From Kwoniella bestiolae CBS 10118 (taxonomy: Eukaryota > Basidiomycota > Tremellomycetes > Tremellales > Cryptococcaceae): 64,000 bases of DNA. The stretch spans positions 5,784,001 through 5,848,000 of the forward strand of contig NC_089241.1 in the NCBI RefSeq assembly GCF_000512585.2, read 5' to 3'. The notes under the pieces are model-generated. The model was given only the letters and a program-made list of their open reading frames with translations, had not been told where the DNA came from and did no database searches. Shown here piece by piece: positions 1-11,900 of this stretch (its first letter is position 1; every line of letters starts with the position of its first letter). The translations under genes and the position numbers were made by a program.

Positions 1-2185
1 ATCTACGTAAGTGAATCGCTGACGATGTCTTTCCTCTTCCCTCCCCTCGTCTCATTATCATTCCTCGCTGACACCTTTTGGGATATATCCAGAACAAATA
101 ACGACTGGAAGTCCGGCCTCGTTGCCCCTCCCAAAGATCTGCGTCCTCAGACAGAGGTTAGCTTCTCTTTCTAACCGTGTGAAAACAGCCGAAGCTTATT
201 GTGCTATTCGTATGTGTGTACAAACAGGATGTAACAGCAACACAAGGATCATCATTTGATGACTTCGACCTACGAAGAGAACTATTGATGGGTATCTACA
301 CAGCTGGGTTTGAGAGACCTTCACCCATTCAAGAACAGGCTATTCCTATGGCTTTGACGGGCCGAGATGTCTTAGGTGAGTCAGCGCTATAACATGTTTG
401 CAAGAATCGCAGCTGACCTTATTCGGATAGCTCGAGCAAAGAACGGTACAGGAAAGGTGAGCTTAATCATTGGTTAAGAGGTGAACAATAGCTGACGATA
501 GTATTGGTTTAGACCGCATCATTCATCATCCCAACTCTCAACCGAATCAACACCTCCTATTCCCACATCCAAGCTGTCCTCCTAGTCCCAACTCGAGAAC
601 TGGCCCTGCAGACATCACAAGTGTGCAAAACCCTCGGAGCGCACATCCCAAATTTACAAGTCATGGTGACGACCGGTGGTACGACGTTACGAGACGATAT
701 CCTGCGATTACAAGAACCCGTACATATATTAGTTGGTACACCCGGTAGAATATTGGATCTGGGTGGGAAAGGTATAGCGGATTTGAGGAAATGTGGTATA
801 TTCGTTATGGACGAGGCGGACAAGTTGTTAAGTGAGGAATTCACGCCGGTGATAGAACAGCTGTTGAACCTCTGTCCTCAAGAAAGGCAGGTCATGCTGT
901 TCTCGGCTACTTTCCCTTGGAACGTTAAGGAGTTCTCTGTGAGTTCAGAGTTGATCTCTAGACATGAAGAACATAATTGATGATTCTGGATGAATGCGTT
1001 TAGGACCGTCATATGGTACAACCCTTCGAAGTCAACTTGATGGACGAACTCACGCTTAAAGGTGTAACTCAATATTATGCATATGTAGAAGAAAGACAGA
1101 AGGTTCATTGTCTAAACACCCTCTTCTCTAAAGTAAGCTAGAGCTTTACCGATAGTATCCCTCAAGATACCATAGCTGACTGTCTAATGTATGTTAGCTC
1201 CAAATCAACCAATCCATCATCTTCTGTAACTCCACCAACCGAGTCGAGCTCCTCGCCAAGAAAATCACGGAACTCGGTTATTCATGTTTCTACTCCCACG
1301 CCAAGATGCTTCAAGCTCATAGAAATAGAGTGTTCCACGATTTCAGGAATGGTATGACTAGGAACTTGGTCTGCTCGGGTGAGTCAATAGTTTCGTGTGG
1401 AACCGAGCCGAGCTGACAAGTTGTCTATCGTGCTTGATATAGACCTCTTGACTCGTGGTATCGATATTCAAGCTGTCAACGTCGTTATCAACTTTGATTT
1501 TCCTCGTACTGCTGAGTCCTATCTCCATAGAATGTGAGTGATTTCAACGCATGTCGTCCTGCAACTATGCTGACAGGTGAATATTCATTAGCGGTCGTTC
1601 CGGTCGATTCGGTCATCTTGGTCTTGCCATCTCCCTTCTCACTGTAAGTCAGATTCAGCTTTACCTTGTGTGTGTGTGTAAAGTCGGACAACAGCTGATT
1701 ATTCATTCTTTGCTTAGCTCGAAGACAGACACAATCTCTATAGAATCGAATCTGAATTAGGAACTGAAATTGCCCCTATCCCTGCGGTCATCGATCCTGT
1801 ATTATACGTTGCTCCCTCTGCTCCTGATGAACCTTCCCCACCTCCTAGAGCTGCCGCTCCTAAAGCTCTTCCTCCTTCCCGACCCGCTCAACCACAACAA
1901 CAACAACAACAACCCCCTGCCCAAGCTCCATCACCCGTACAACAGGATGGTGTCCCCCAGAACGCTCAGAACGGTAGAGGTGGAAGACCCAACAATGCCC
2001 CGAGAGCTCCGAATCCCAATAGCAGAGGTGGACCACCAGTAGCTGTAAGAGGTGGAGGTCAACCTGGAGGAAGAGGTGGTAGAGGTGGTGGAAGAGGGGG
2101 AAGAGGTGGTGGACCTGGTCAGCAACAGAGCAATGGTCAAACTCAAGGACAGGGACAAGGTGCCCCTGCTGCTGCTCGGGCGTGA
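1..2185 (+). CDS. DHH1: DEAD-box RNA helicase DHH1 (5' end outside window)
   Basis: ATP-dependent RNA helicase of mRNA decapping, translational repression and P-bodies (Dhh1/DDX6 family). Exons read as 1-6, 93-156, 228-375, 431-456, 513-938, 1004-1132, 1198-1378, 1443-1533, 1592-1643 and 1718-2185; all phases agree and give 529 residues here, so only a short N-terminus is missing. Helicase motifs appear in order: Q motif (GFERPSPIQEQAIP), motif I (ARAKNGTGKT), Ia (PTRELALQ), Ib (TPGRILDL), II (DEAD in VMDEADKL), III (SAT), the IIFCNSTNRVE strand and VI (HRIGRSGRFG). The N-terminal NNDWKSGLVAPPKDLRPQTED segment is typical of Dhh1 rather than eIF4A. The C-terminal tail of about 150 residues is low-complexity: Pro/Gln-rich, then RGG-like repeats, which are common in P-body proteins. 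Confidence 0.95.
1895..1912 (+). repeat. CAA trinucleotide run (poly-Gln) in DHH1
   Basis: Six consecutive CAA codons in the Q/P-rich C-terminal tail of the DHH1-like protein. Confidence 0.9.
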
Positions 2186-3605
2186 GTGGTGGTGGCAAAG
2201 GAGGTGTGTGATGTCAATGTGGGAAGGATGATGCATATCTGAGAGAATAGGATCATAGTGAGAAGTATGATGGTCAGGGTCAAAGTAGGAGATTTTACTG
2301 AAAGAAGAAGAAGAGGAGTAGAGAAAACTCGATCAAGCAGTAGAAACGTCAGAAGTACAAAATATAAGTAGAAATCAAAAGTATCTAGATTCAACTCTAG
2401 GCCAGCGAGTGAACAGGAGGTAGAAGGAGGGATGAAGTGATGGTGGCGGTGGAAGGGGGAGTCCCTTATGATACCTTTATACATATATATCTGTAGCTCT
2501 TCATCCAGCTGAGTTGGCGATATGCATAGTATCATAAGGGAATGCGCTTCCGTCCGGTTGATGATGCATGATGATCATGGTTGTGATCGTGGTAGTCACA
2601 TGTAAGACATGGATGAAGTACAAAATAGGAAAGTAGGCTTTCTAGGGTTTCAACAATCGCTCGAGTCAGTCGATCACCTGATACCTGATTGGTGGTAGGT
2701 ACAGTAAACACAATTTGATCGTCGTTAGGATGTCCCGTATCCAGTAGCCTTATCACGTATATGCGCAGGACCGTACTAAGCATGCATAAGCAGATGAGAG
2801 TGAGAGTGGGGGAATGAGATGAGATGGGGGAATGAGTAAGATTGACGTGATAAAGGATCTAATCCTATTCGAGGGATGCTAGGGATGCATGGTACAGGAT
2901 ATTCCGAATACAGTAGCAGTTGCATGATAACCGGTTAGAGTGCAGAGTGATAGCACGGGTTGTAGTGTACCTTATAAGCCACAATATCACCTACTGTACT
3001 ACGCTGTATATTCCATCACAATCCATCCATCATTCTTGTGTGCATCAATCATATTTGTTGACTCGACTACAAAGGATATCACCATCACCATCAGCATAGC
3101 TCGGCTTGGGTATAGATATATATCATCTGGTCAGCACCACTCGCCACCACCTTCTTTACTCTCCACGTCAAACATTACTTCCTCATCTCGCTCAACCACA
3201 CACGCTACACGCCATACACTACACGTTACTCTGTTGATCTGTCTGTCTTGTACTACCTTGCGCACTAGACAGTAGATATCACACACACATACTCTCATAC
3301 TCTCATACTTCAGACACGTTATTAACCCTCTACACGCATCACTTCCTTTGATCCTATCGGTCATAGTCATCCGTCATCCACGCGACAATCAAGGCTGGAC
3401 CGAATCTAACAAAGAGACAAGAGGACAACGGTAGATGGATTAGCTCTTAGGTCCTTTGTCGTGTACCCATCAATTTCACTAGTCCACTCTAGTCTAACAA
3501 TTATACATCACTCCCAGCACCAGCGCATCTACAACGTACCACCTTACATCTCACCCATCTTCAACTTTCCTATCTCCTCAACAAGACACCGATAGTAAAG
3601 AAAAA
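2186..3605. other. Intergenic, DHH1 3' flank and CCCH-gene promoter/5' UTR
   Basis: No gene with codon and splice support. The part from about 3000 to 3600 is rich in CA, CT and ACA stretches, as expected for the promoter and long 5' leader of the CCCH gene at 3606. Open frames on both strands here are short and overlap each other. Confidence 0.6.
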
Positions 3606-5948
3606 ATGTCAGTCCCCTTACCATCCCCCTCACCCCTAACTCCACCCACCACCGCCTCCCCATCCGGAGCTGGTGGGGCATCAGCCAAGACCATCCCTCG
3701 ATCCCGTCCCACACCCATCTCAACAGGAACGGCCCATTCCCCCTCCTCGCCCAGCTTCAGATCCCGTCCCCAGCCTTCAAGCTCAATTTCCAGATCACTC
3801 TTGAACGATGATAATTGGCGTGATCGATCGCCTGCCCCTTCAACTGCTCTGGCTAGCGCCACTACCCCATCCACTGCTACGGCCACGACCACGGGAAAGT
3901 CGAAGGTTGTAGGTGGGTTTGAGAAGAGGGAGATCAAGTCTGCTGGAGGGGTTTCGGGGTTGAGTGCCAATAAGGATAGGAAAGATAAGGAGAGGAAGGG
4001 GGAGAAAGAGAAAGATGAGGAGGGTGATAAAGGTACGTTCTTCTCTCATATCATGCTCATCGCGTAGATCTGCATAAAGTCACTCTTGGCTCCCATCCCT
4101 TCACTTTGAGCGGGTTGCGATAATAGTGGGCATAAGCTGACTTACGAGCTTGATTCCAGGCCTCAGCCACGTTCCGTGTAGATTCTTCAAGGCTGGAGCT
4201 TGTACTGCTGGAGATAGCTGTCCTTTCTCTCACGCTGCTCCTGATGGTAAGTTCTCTGATATCTCGGTCATACAACACTCACGTATCTAACTCATCTGTT
4301 CGGAACAGCCGCAAAGAGGGAAGTCTGCCAATGGTTCTTGAAAGGAAACTGTAAATTCGGTCATAAATGTGAGTGATTCCCGCAATCCTTCTGTTCCTGA
4401 CACATCTCGTTACTCATTACATTTGAAACTGACTAACTTGATCCACCCACAGGCGCCCTCGCTCACGTTCGACCTGGCGAGCCCATGTCAATGGACCGAA
4501 AGAACAAGAAAGCTGCCCAGCTCGAAGCCAGGGAACGAGGCGATTCCGTTGGCGCATCTTCTGCTCCTCCTCCTGCTCCTTCCTCTGGAACAGGTACAGG
4601 CCATCCCAACGGTCTGGGCGAATCACCCCGACCGCTAGGTATAATGCGAGGCAGAAAGAACAGCACATCACCAGGGGAAGAGCAGGTTGCTTCTCCCGTG
4701 CCTATCAAATCTGCTTTATCCACCTCGATGCAATCCCCTCAAACCGGCAGATTACCTTCTTCACCTTTGCGAGAACCATTCGGCCCTCCCTCAGGAGCAT
4801 TACCCAACTCGCCCAACTCGGCTGGATTTGCCCATCCCAGGGGTATTCAGGGATTCGCCTCGTCGCCCAGCAGACCATCACCCCTATCCGCATCATTCGG
4901 TGCGAGCGGTTCTGTTCCCGGTCCACTATCTCTCAAAGCTAGTTCCTCCAACCCATTGGGATCACCACTACGACCACCGGTAACTACCGCTCCCGGATTC
5001 TCGTCCTCCTTTTCCCATCCCTCATTACTCAACCAGGCTCATAATAGTTCCCCCGCCGTCCCCCTCTCAGCCTCATTTGCGGGAGACAACAACTCCAACC
5101 TACATAAATCCATTTGGACCCGATCCGATACGCCGGAAGAACCGCTCTCACCTCAACGAAGACGACCTATTCCCAAATCTACCAAATCGAACCAGGATGC
5201 AGTATTCATCGATGATGAAGATCACGGAGAAGACTTCTTACCCTCTTCTCTATCTGATTTGTTAACTCCTCGAGAAAGGGCTAGAAGGTTATCAAGAAGG
5301 GATTCCCAGGGACAAGAAGAATTCGGTTCAGCCTCTCCTGGTGGTAGATATGGCGGTGCCCTATGGGGTAATGGGGGTAACGAGCGATTGGCCCAATCTG
5401 CTGGACCGAACCTTGGACCCAACGCTGGTGGATTCTTACAATCCCTCTGGTCAGCCGAGGGAGAAGATGCAAGGAAGGTCAACCCACAAGGAAACGATGA
5501 AGGCGAGACCAATGGGAATGGAACTGGAAATGGATTTGCCTTTGGACCCTCGACAGCCCAACAACCAAAACGACAAACCTCCCTTCTTACTCAACAACGT
5601 TCCCCCACCTCACCTACCTCACCTATCAAGCAGATCCCCTCTGCAGCACTTCGAAACCAACTTGGTGATAACTACCTATTAAGGAACCAATCTTCCTCTC
5701 CATCAGCTACTGAGGTTTTATCGAAACATCTTCCAGGGCAATCGTTACCCGGTGGACTGGCTAGTGCATTGTCGAGATTGCATATGCAGAATGCTGTTGG
5801 TGGTAATGCGGAGGATGAGTTGTTGGAAGGGAACGTACCTTCCCCTGGTAAGAGGGGTAATGCTCCGACCAATGGAGGACATGGGCATGGCCATGGCCAT
5901 GGCCATGGGCATGATGAGGAGGAAGGGCTGTTCGATATGGATGGTTAG
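3606..5948 (+). CDS. CCCH-type zinc-finger protein (LEE1-like)
   Basis: Putative RNA-binding protein. Exons 3606-4032, 4160-4246, 4309-4368 and 4453-5948 give 689 residues. Two adjacent CCCH fingers of the C-x7-C-x5-C-x3-H type lie at about residues 147-200 (CRFFKAGAC...CPFSH and CQWFLKGNC...CALAH), the arrangement seen in the yeast Lee1 family. The N-terminal 140 residues are Ser/Pro/Thr-rich, then basic. The 490-residue C-terminal region is Ser/Pro/Asn-rich and probably disordered, with many SP/TP sites, a basic RRRPIPKSTK patch and a terminal His-Gly repeat before an acidic end. The start is the first ATG of the open frame, preceded by AAAAA. Family assignment rests on the fingers; the RNA targets are unknown. 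Confidence 0.9.
5877..5912 (+). repeat. GGC-CAT hexamer repeat coding for a His-Gly tract
   Basis: Imperfect GGNCAT hexamers encode six Gly-His pairs near the C-terminus of the CCCH zinc-finger protein. The slippage-prone array keeps frame. Confidence 0.85.
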
Positions 5949-6491
5949 GGTGAGACTTGGACTTGGATCTGAGGGGTAAATGGATACACGCTGTTTTGGG
6001 ATGTGGTAGAAGTATTGTGGTTGTTGTTGAGTTGTGGAAGTATCGGGTCCTGGGATGTTGTCAAATAGATAGAATACATGTGAAAAGAGTAGGAAGTGGA
6101 AAATAAAAATTAAACGTGATTAGTTTATACATGTACTACTAGTTCTTCTCTTCTGCCTTTCTCCTAGTTATCACATACACCAAAAATGCAAATCATCATG
6201 ATCAAACGTTTGATTCTGTAATTGTGTGAACTGTTAAAATCTACGCGTTAGTTATTAAGCTCAGGATCGCGCTGCCGAGGTTTGAAATCGTGCGATTTTG
6301 TTTTATGTTATAGTCACTCGTCGAAACCTCTCTTACATGTCTTATACATATTATACTTTACTTTACTAGATAATACTATACTGCACTAACGTCGAACGCT
6401 AATTGTCCATCCTCTTTCTCTCTCTTCACACACCTCAAATTTTCACGCTGCGAACGCGAACATTACCGGCCTGCTGAAATCGGCTGTTGAA
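5949..6491. other. Convergent 3' intergenic region
   Basis: Lies between the stops of the CCCH gene (+) and hydrolase 1 (-). AT-rich with scattered AATAAA-like stretches (for example near 6100), consistent with two 3' UTRs. No other gene is seen. Confidence 0.6.
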
Positions 6492-8146
6492 CTACACATT
6501 CGCACTCTTCACGAACTGGATGATCCGCTGATAAGCCCCATAAGCAGTCGTATGGTAATTGATCCCATGCGCTGTATCAGGTACCACGTAAGTCTGGAAA
6601 TTGCTCGAAGAGGGGTACAAAGCCTTGGCCGTATCCAACTGACTTGGTCGGCTTGAAGAAGAAGAAGAGTTTCCAGCCATGGTACCGTTCATGCTCGTCA
6701 TTGGAGCAGTCGAATTGGAAGATGAGGAAGAAGAGGAAGAAGTGACATAGCAGTTGGCAGCGCAGTATGGGGCATCGTACTCGCCCGTAACGACTAGGAC
6801 GGGGGAGGTGTAGTTGTTTTTAAGCTGGAGAGGGGCGGCGATGGTGTCTAACGTGGGAATAAAGTTAGCTTCTGTTAATTTCAACGACAATGATTTGTTC
6901 ATTCGAATGTGAACTATATACTTACTCTGCTGACCCAATGTGTATTCACCCTTATTATTCGTGAAAAACTCCAGCGACCCATTCGTGTAATTGGGATAAT
7001 GGAAGAAACCCGTCTGATCAACAGAAACACTCGGGGTAATCACATAATCGTTCGCGTCGCTTGCAAACCTGGCAGGGTAAGCAACAGACGCAATTGTACT
7101 TTGGAATGCTGCTAATCCGAGGGGACCTTGAGTGGCATTGTTGGTGAAGCCCGTTAGGACTAGGGCGTCGAATGCTTTGGGGGCGAGGGAGGCGACTCCG
7201 GTTAGGAGGTTGGAACCGTATGCTACGATGGGTATTGGTAATTCAAGGTCAGCTTCTGATCTGTTCTCCCTTGTTTATCTCTACATAAAGAATGTTGATG
7301 ATAGTAGTCACGGGATTGTGTGGAGGGATGACGATCACTTACAATGTCCAACACCGACGATCTTGTTGAACTTCCCTACATCACTCAAATTACCAGCTCT
7401 AAGAGCCTGAGCAATGGACACACTCTGAGCAGCCTCATAAGAGATCTGCACGATATTCGTACCGTCAGGTTTGGCCGATCGACCAACACCTAATCTATCG
7501 TATGATAAGGTCGCCCAACCGGCTGCAGCGGCGCTTTCGGCGAAAGAGTTGTTGGGGGAGTTACTATCGCAAGAGTTAATATCAGCTATACACTATCTTA
7601 TCTGACTTGGTATTGGAGGGGGATTAATTACTCACTCCAACTGAACATTCCAGTACCCCGCATTCCCAACCAGTCCATGATGAGTCTGGAAGATACCCGA
7701 GATATTCCCATTCTTAGGTTCACAATACTCGAAAAACAGGTTGTACGTCCCATTGACGGGGATCTTGGTAGCGTTCATTATTTGTTGCATGACCGTGGAC
7801 CCAGCTGCGAATTGTTGGATTGACGATTCCACCAGGACCTGTTGGTTTGGTGGACTGTATCATACATCGAACGATTAGTTCTTCGGTGGTCTTTGCCTTT
7901 GCGGTGCGATGAAGGCATCACGAGAAAGATGGGCAGGACAAGGGATGATTCATTAAGAGTATCGACTCACGGTCCCCCAATGACACTCTTCAGATCTACA
8001 TTCTGGCTCGTTTGAGCATACACATCAGCATTGAATGATCGGCAATTTGCGTAGACCCCCGAATCCCGTTTAATAGGCTGGATGGTCGAGGGGGCCGCTG
8101 CGACTAATGAGCCTAGGACGGCGAGTGAGGCGAGTTGAGTCAACAT
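6492..8146 (-). CDS. Secreted alpha/beta hydrolase, paralog 1
   Basis: Predicted secreted serine hydrolase; substrate unknown. Exons on the minus strand are 8146-7971, 7854-7636, 7563-7343, 7222-6926 and 6847-6492 (422 residues). The N-terminus MLTQLASLAVLGSLVAAAPS is a clear signal peptide. The nucleophile elbow GHSYGS is formed across an intron, an Asp lies in TGEYDAPYC and the His in DTAHGINYH, giving a full Ser-Asp-His triad. The THHGLVGNAGYWN segment may form the oxyanion region. A Ser-rich loop lies between Asp and His. A TATATAAA box (8217-8224) sits about 70 nt upstream of the start. It is paralogous to the genes at 34088-35770 and 49792-51531 with the same intron phases, except that it lacks the intron after the AAAAGW motif. 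Confidence 0.92.
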
Positions 8147-8967
8147 GTTGAAAAGGTTAGAACGATATTTGGTGAACCAGGGAGATCTTGGAACTTCGAC
8201 TCCTCCTTTATATACAGGTATTCTTGGATGTAGAAAGGTTGGATGGTTGAACATTAGTGGATCTGGAATGACGACATTCCCATCTACATACTACGAATAA
8301 CCCGACAGACCATGAATGGTAAGACGACCTATACCAAGACAGGTAACCCGGTGTCTGGAATGGTTACTTCCAATTACATAACGAGCACACCATCTGTGTC
8401 AATCTCCGTACGAATACGCATACGAGTGGGGTACAGATGGAGAAGCTCCAGTAAGAAGGGGCCAGTGAATCAAGCCAGTCAATTCAGCTCGACAAACGGG
8501 GCGAATGCAGAGTGAGTCAGTCAGTCTTATCGTAAGACTTCAATTCTCCGACAAATCGATCAGTCCGTTCCAGCAATGGCACTTTTACCACAAGTAGAAC
8601 GCCGTGTTGCAGCTTACTGTACCAGCAAAGACACGACGTCATTCAAGTGAAATTGCATTTTGAAATGCAGATCACGTATCCGGCAACCCGGTCTGTATCG
8701 ATAACGTAAACCTTAAATAGTTCATCGTCATGATTAAAATGTGCCCGGCATGGGTCGATGCCGAAGTTCCACATGATAGGATCATCTTTATCTGGTAATT
8801 GCTCTGACTTGAATGGGATCAGCAAATACCACGAGGTACAAGCATAGAAATTCCTTCGTTCATCATTCATCATTGAGCGGGTCCCCGAGGATATTTCCAT
8901 GTGCTATCTGTCTATTCGTTCTACGTATCTATGTCGTTTTGATCGTATCCTGGTATCTTCGTTAAGA
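8147..8967. other. Intergenic: hydrolase 1 promoter and RdRP 3' flank
   Basis: Holds the upstream region of hydrolase 1 (TATA box) and the 3' end of the RdRP gene. No further gene is seen. Confidence 0.6.
8217..8224 (-). promoter_or_regulatory. TATA box of hydrolase 1
   Basis: TATATAAA read on the minus strand about 70 nt before the ATG at 8146; both other hydrolase paralogs have a TATA box at a similar place. Confidence 0.6.
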
Positions 8968-11900
8968 TCATGCGGTTCCAGGTTTACTCTGTGCTCTAGT
9001 AGCAGGTTTGAGATCCTCGTAGATGGTCGACAAGATCGTTCTGGCATTCTTCCCATTCGACCTAGCTTGCATATCGCAGAAACCTGTGAAGTCTAGGTCG
9101 AACCTGTAACCAGTGTACGCTAATATCAGCTTTTCGGAAATTATAGCATCTCGGCTGACCGCGAAGAAGTATGAAAGACTGTGATGACAACCCGCTGATG
9201 ATAGGTTGTAAGAGCGAGATGAGCAATACTCACGGAGCCATCTGCATCGACCTGTTCTTGCCCACCAGCATCCCCGCCAGACAACTCAATTTCCTCTGTC
9301 CAATCTCCCAAGAAGTGAATAAAGAAGGTATCTCCTCTTTCCTCGGGTAATCCCTCCATATCACAGCAAGCTGTCGGATCTTCGTTAATCTCTCTAAGCT
9401 AGATTCGGAATTTTCCACCTTGCGTTGTTTTATTGGACTACACAACCCATTCTGAGGTCGAGATTTCAATCTCGGTATGACCCCATTCAAGAGGTTCTGG
9501 TAAGTTTGGGCGACATCTTCGCATCTGCCCTGTACGATGTACTGCCGTATTTCACAACATGCTTTAACGTGACTTTCTATCTTTTCTAGTTGTTGCTGCC
9601 AGATGGGAATGAGGCTCATTTGTTGGTCGTTCTTGGTTGCTTCCCAGAGATTACCGTGCTCTCTGTATTCTTGATCAGTTAATGTTGGTGGTTCTCTGAG
9701 GAAAGATCCCATCACTTTTTTCCTGTGTTCTTCTCCTTTGGTCTTCAATTTATCCATCTAGCATATCGTTCCATCAGCTGACTGTCTAAACCTTCAAATG
9801 CTATCGATATGAACTTGGATGTCGCTGAACTCACAATAAATCCACCCAACTCTCTCCTCCTCTTCAAGTAATTCACATTCCTTATGTTCACCGTCTCATC
9901 CCCCTTCTTCCACAACCTCCAGTCCAGGTCCCCACCGTACTTCTTCCTATCATCTCTGAGAACCTCATCTTTCACCCTCAAACCGGATTTCCGCGCATCA
10001 AGAACATGGCAGAACATCCTTGCCAATCTGATGGTCTCTGGATGATCGTATCCTAATGTATATACAGCATTTTCGTGAAGACCGGAATCTGCATCACGTC
10101 CCAACAGCTCAACGTTAGCACCCATCTACCACAGCGTTGAACGAGTCTTGGCACCCGGCATTATTTGAGACAACAGTTAAACTTAACTTACATATCCCAG
10201 TCAGCTCATCACCCTTAACACCATCGATTAACCAACTCTGCAACTCCCTGATCTTCTCATTCGCGCTCAAACCCTCAATTCCATCCAAGAACTCCGTACC
10301 CTTCGTCACAGATTTATGGAAATTTTGCTCTTCGAAATTGGGAGGAGTCTCTGCAAAATGATCTTCAGCATTTCTGAAATGCTGCACCAGCTCTGTGTTC
10401 CAGAATAAGGTGAGGGTATCACCATCGTAGTCCCCTCCGCCCAGATAACTCGCAGGTGATCTTTTGCACAATTGACTATTCGCAGAAAGCACTATACAAT
10501 CTTTCAGATATGCTAGTTCGGGCTTGTATACCGCTCTTAACCTTCGAACGTCCGTTGGCACTTTGCACGGTGATCTGTATGCTAACACCTCCCCCTCAAG
10601 GTAGTTCAGGGGTATCTGGGTCGTCTCGTCGATGGGTCCCTTGGACGAGAAACAAATGAATAATTCATCGGGAGCCAGGATCTGTAGAGAGTCGGGTACG
10701 ATGAAAGCTGTAAGGGATTGCTGGACAGGTATTTTGAAGTCTCGAACAATCTTCTTCGATAGAGTCTCGACGACGTGGTGTAGCTTGGATGCGGGGTAAG
10801 GGGATGTGGCAGGATGAAACCCAGATGCAACAGATTCCATTAGACTGCAGTAGTTCGTCATTGCCCCATCAGTACGTACTCGTTGCCCAAAGTGAAGAGG
10901 CGGCTGGACTCACGCTTCACCCAGACTATTGGGTTGACCACTTATCGGGTCCACATCGAACCTCTCCGAGGCACTGATAGTCAACGGATCCTCATCATCC
11001 TCATCAACCTCCATATCGTCATCAAAGTGACCTTTAGCTAATCCAGCAGCTCTCAATGATTTCCCGTCCTTCCTAGCCTGCCTTTTCTTGTTGTCCATCC
11101 CGACCCCACCAATCCCATAACAGCTCGCAAAGATCCTTCTGAACATATCATCTTCAGTCTCCCCTTCGAGTGGTGTGGGCCAGAACGCATCTCGTAGGGA
11201 GTTCAACTCGTTTTCGGCCATTTTCACAAAAACCTCTGTCGGTACTCCGTTATGAGCCATGGCTATTATCGCTTCAGATGAGAGGTTCGCACCGATCTTG
11301 AGACTTTCGCACTTAAGCACATCTACCGTGAGTAGCGACGGGTCATTTTCGTAATTTGAAGCAGACAGAGTCTTGATCATTGAATCCCGAAGTAGAATTT
11401 CTTTGCTAGGGTGTTGGGAACCTTGATTAGGTGACATTAGCGCTAAGAGACCCTTTGATCCGCCAATACGCATTTGCACCACCGATGGTCGACCATTCGT
11501 AAGCGTCAGGGAAGGGTGATGATAGATGCGCAAGGCAAGGCTCTCAGCTGCCAGTAGCGTGGCGTCAGCATAGATACTTTGTGAGGGGTCATCTCCATCG
11601 ATCTTAGACTCACACATCAAACCACATCCATCCGTCAAAATCTGCTCCGTCTCAGGCCTACCTGAGAGCTGAGCTTCCCGCGTGATGATATCTGGAATCT
11701 CGTGAATAGCAGAAAGCTCGACTGAGGTCACAGGGACCGAATCCGAGAAAAGGATCTGCGGACGAGCAGCCCATCTACAAAACAAAAAGAGGTCAGTAGG
11801 GCAATCGCGTAAGCCACTAGACATCACTCACTTCGCCATAGCCTGATTGGGCTTTTTGTTTAGGTCATTATATCCTGCGAGGCACGTCGATCAGCTCGAC

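Noticed and set aside
3578..3970. 130-residue open frame antisense to the CCCH gene
   Set aside because: Mirror of a Ser/Pro/Thr-rich coding exon with no independent support.
10089..10190. RdRP exon beginning at the TAG just before ATGGGTGC
   Set aside because: It leads to a stop after a few codons. The CAG acceptor further on restores YSGLHENA and follows a GCTAAC branch site.
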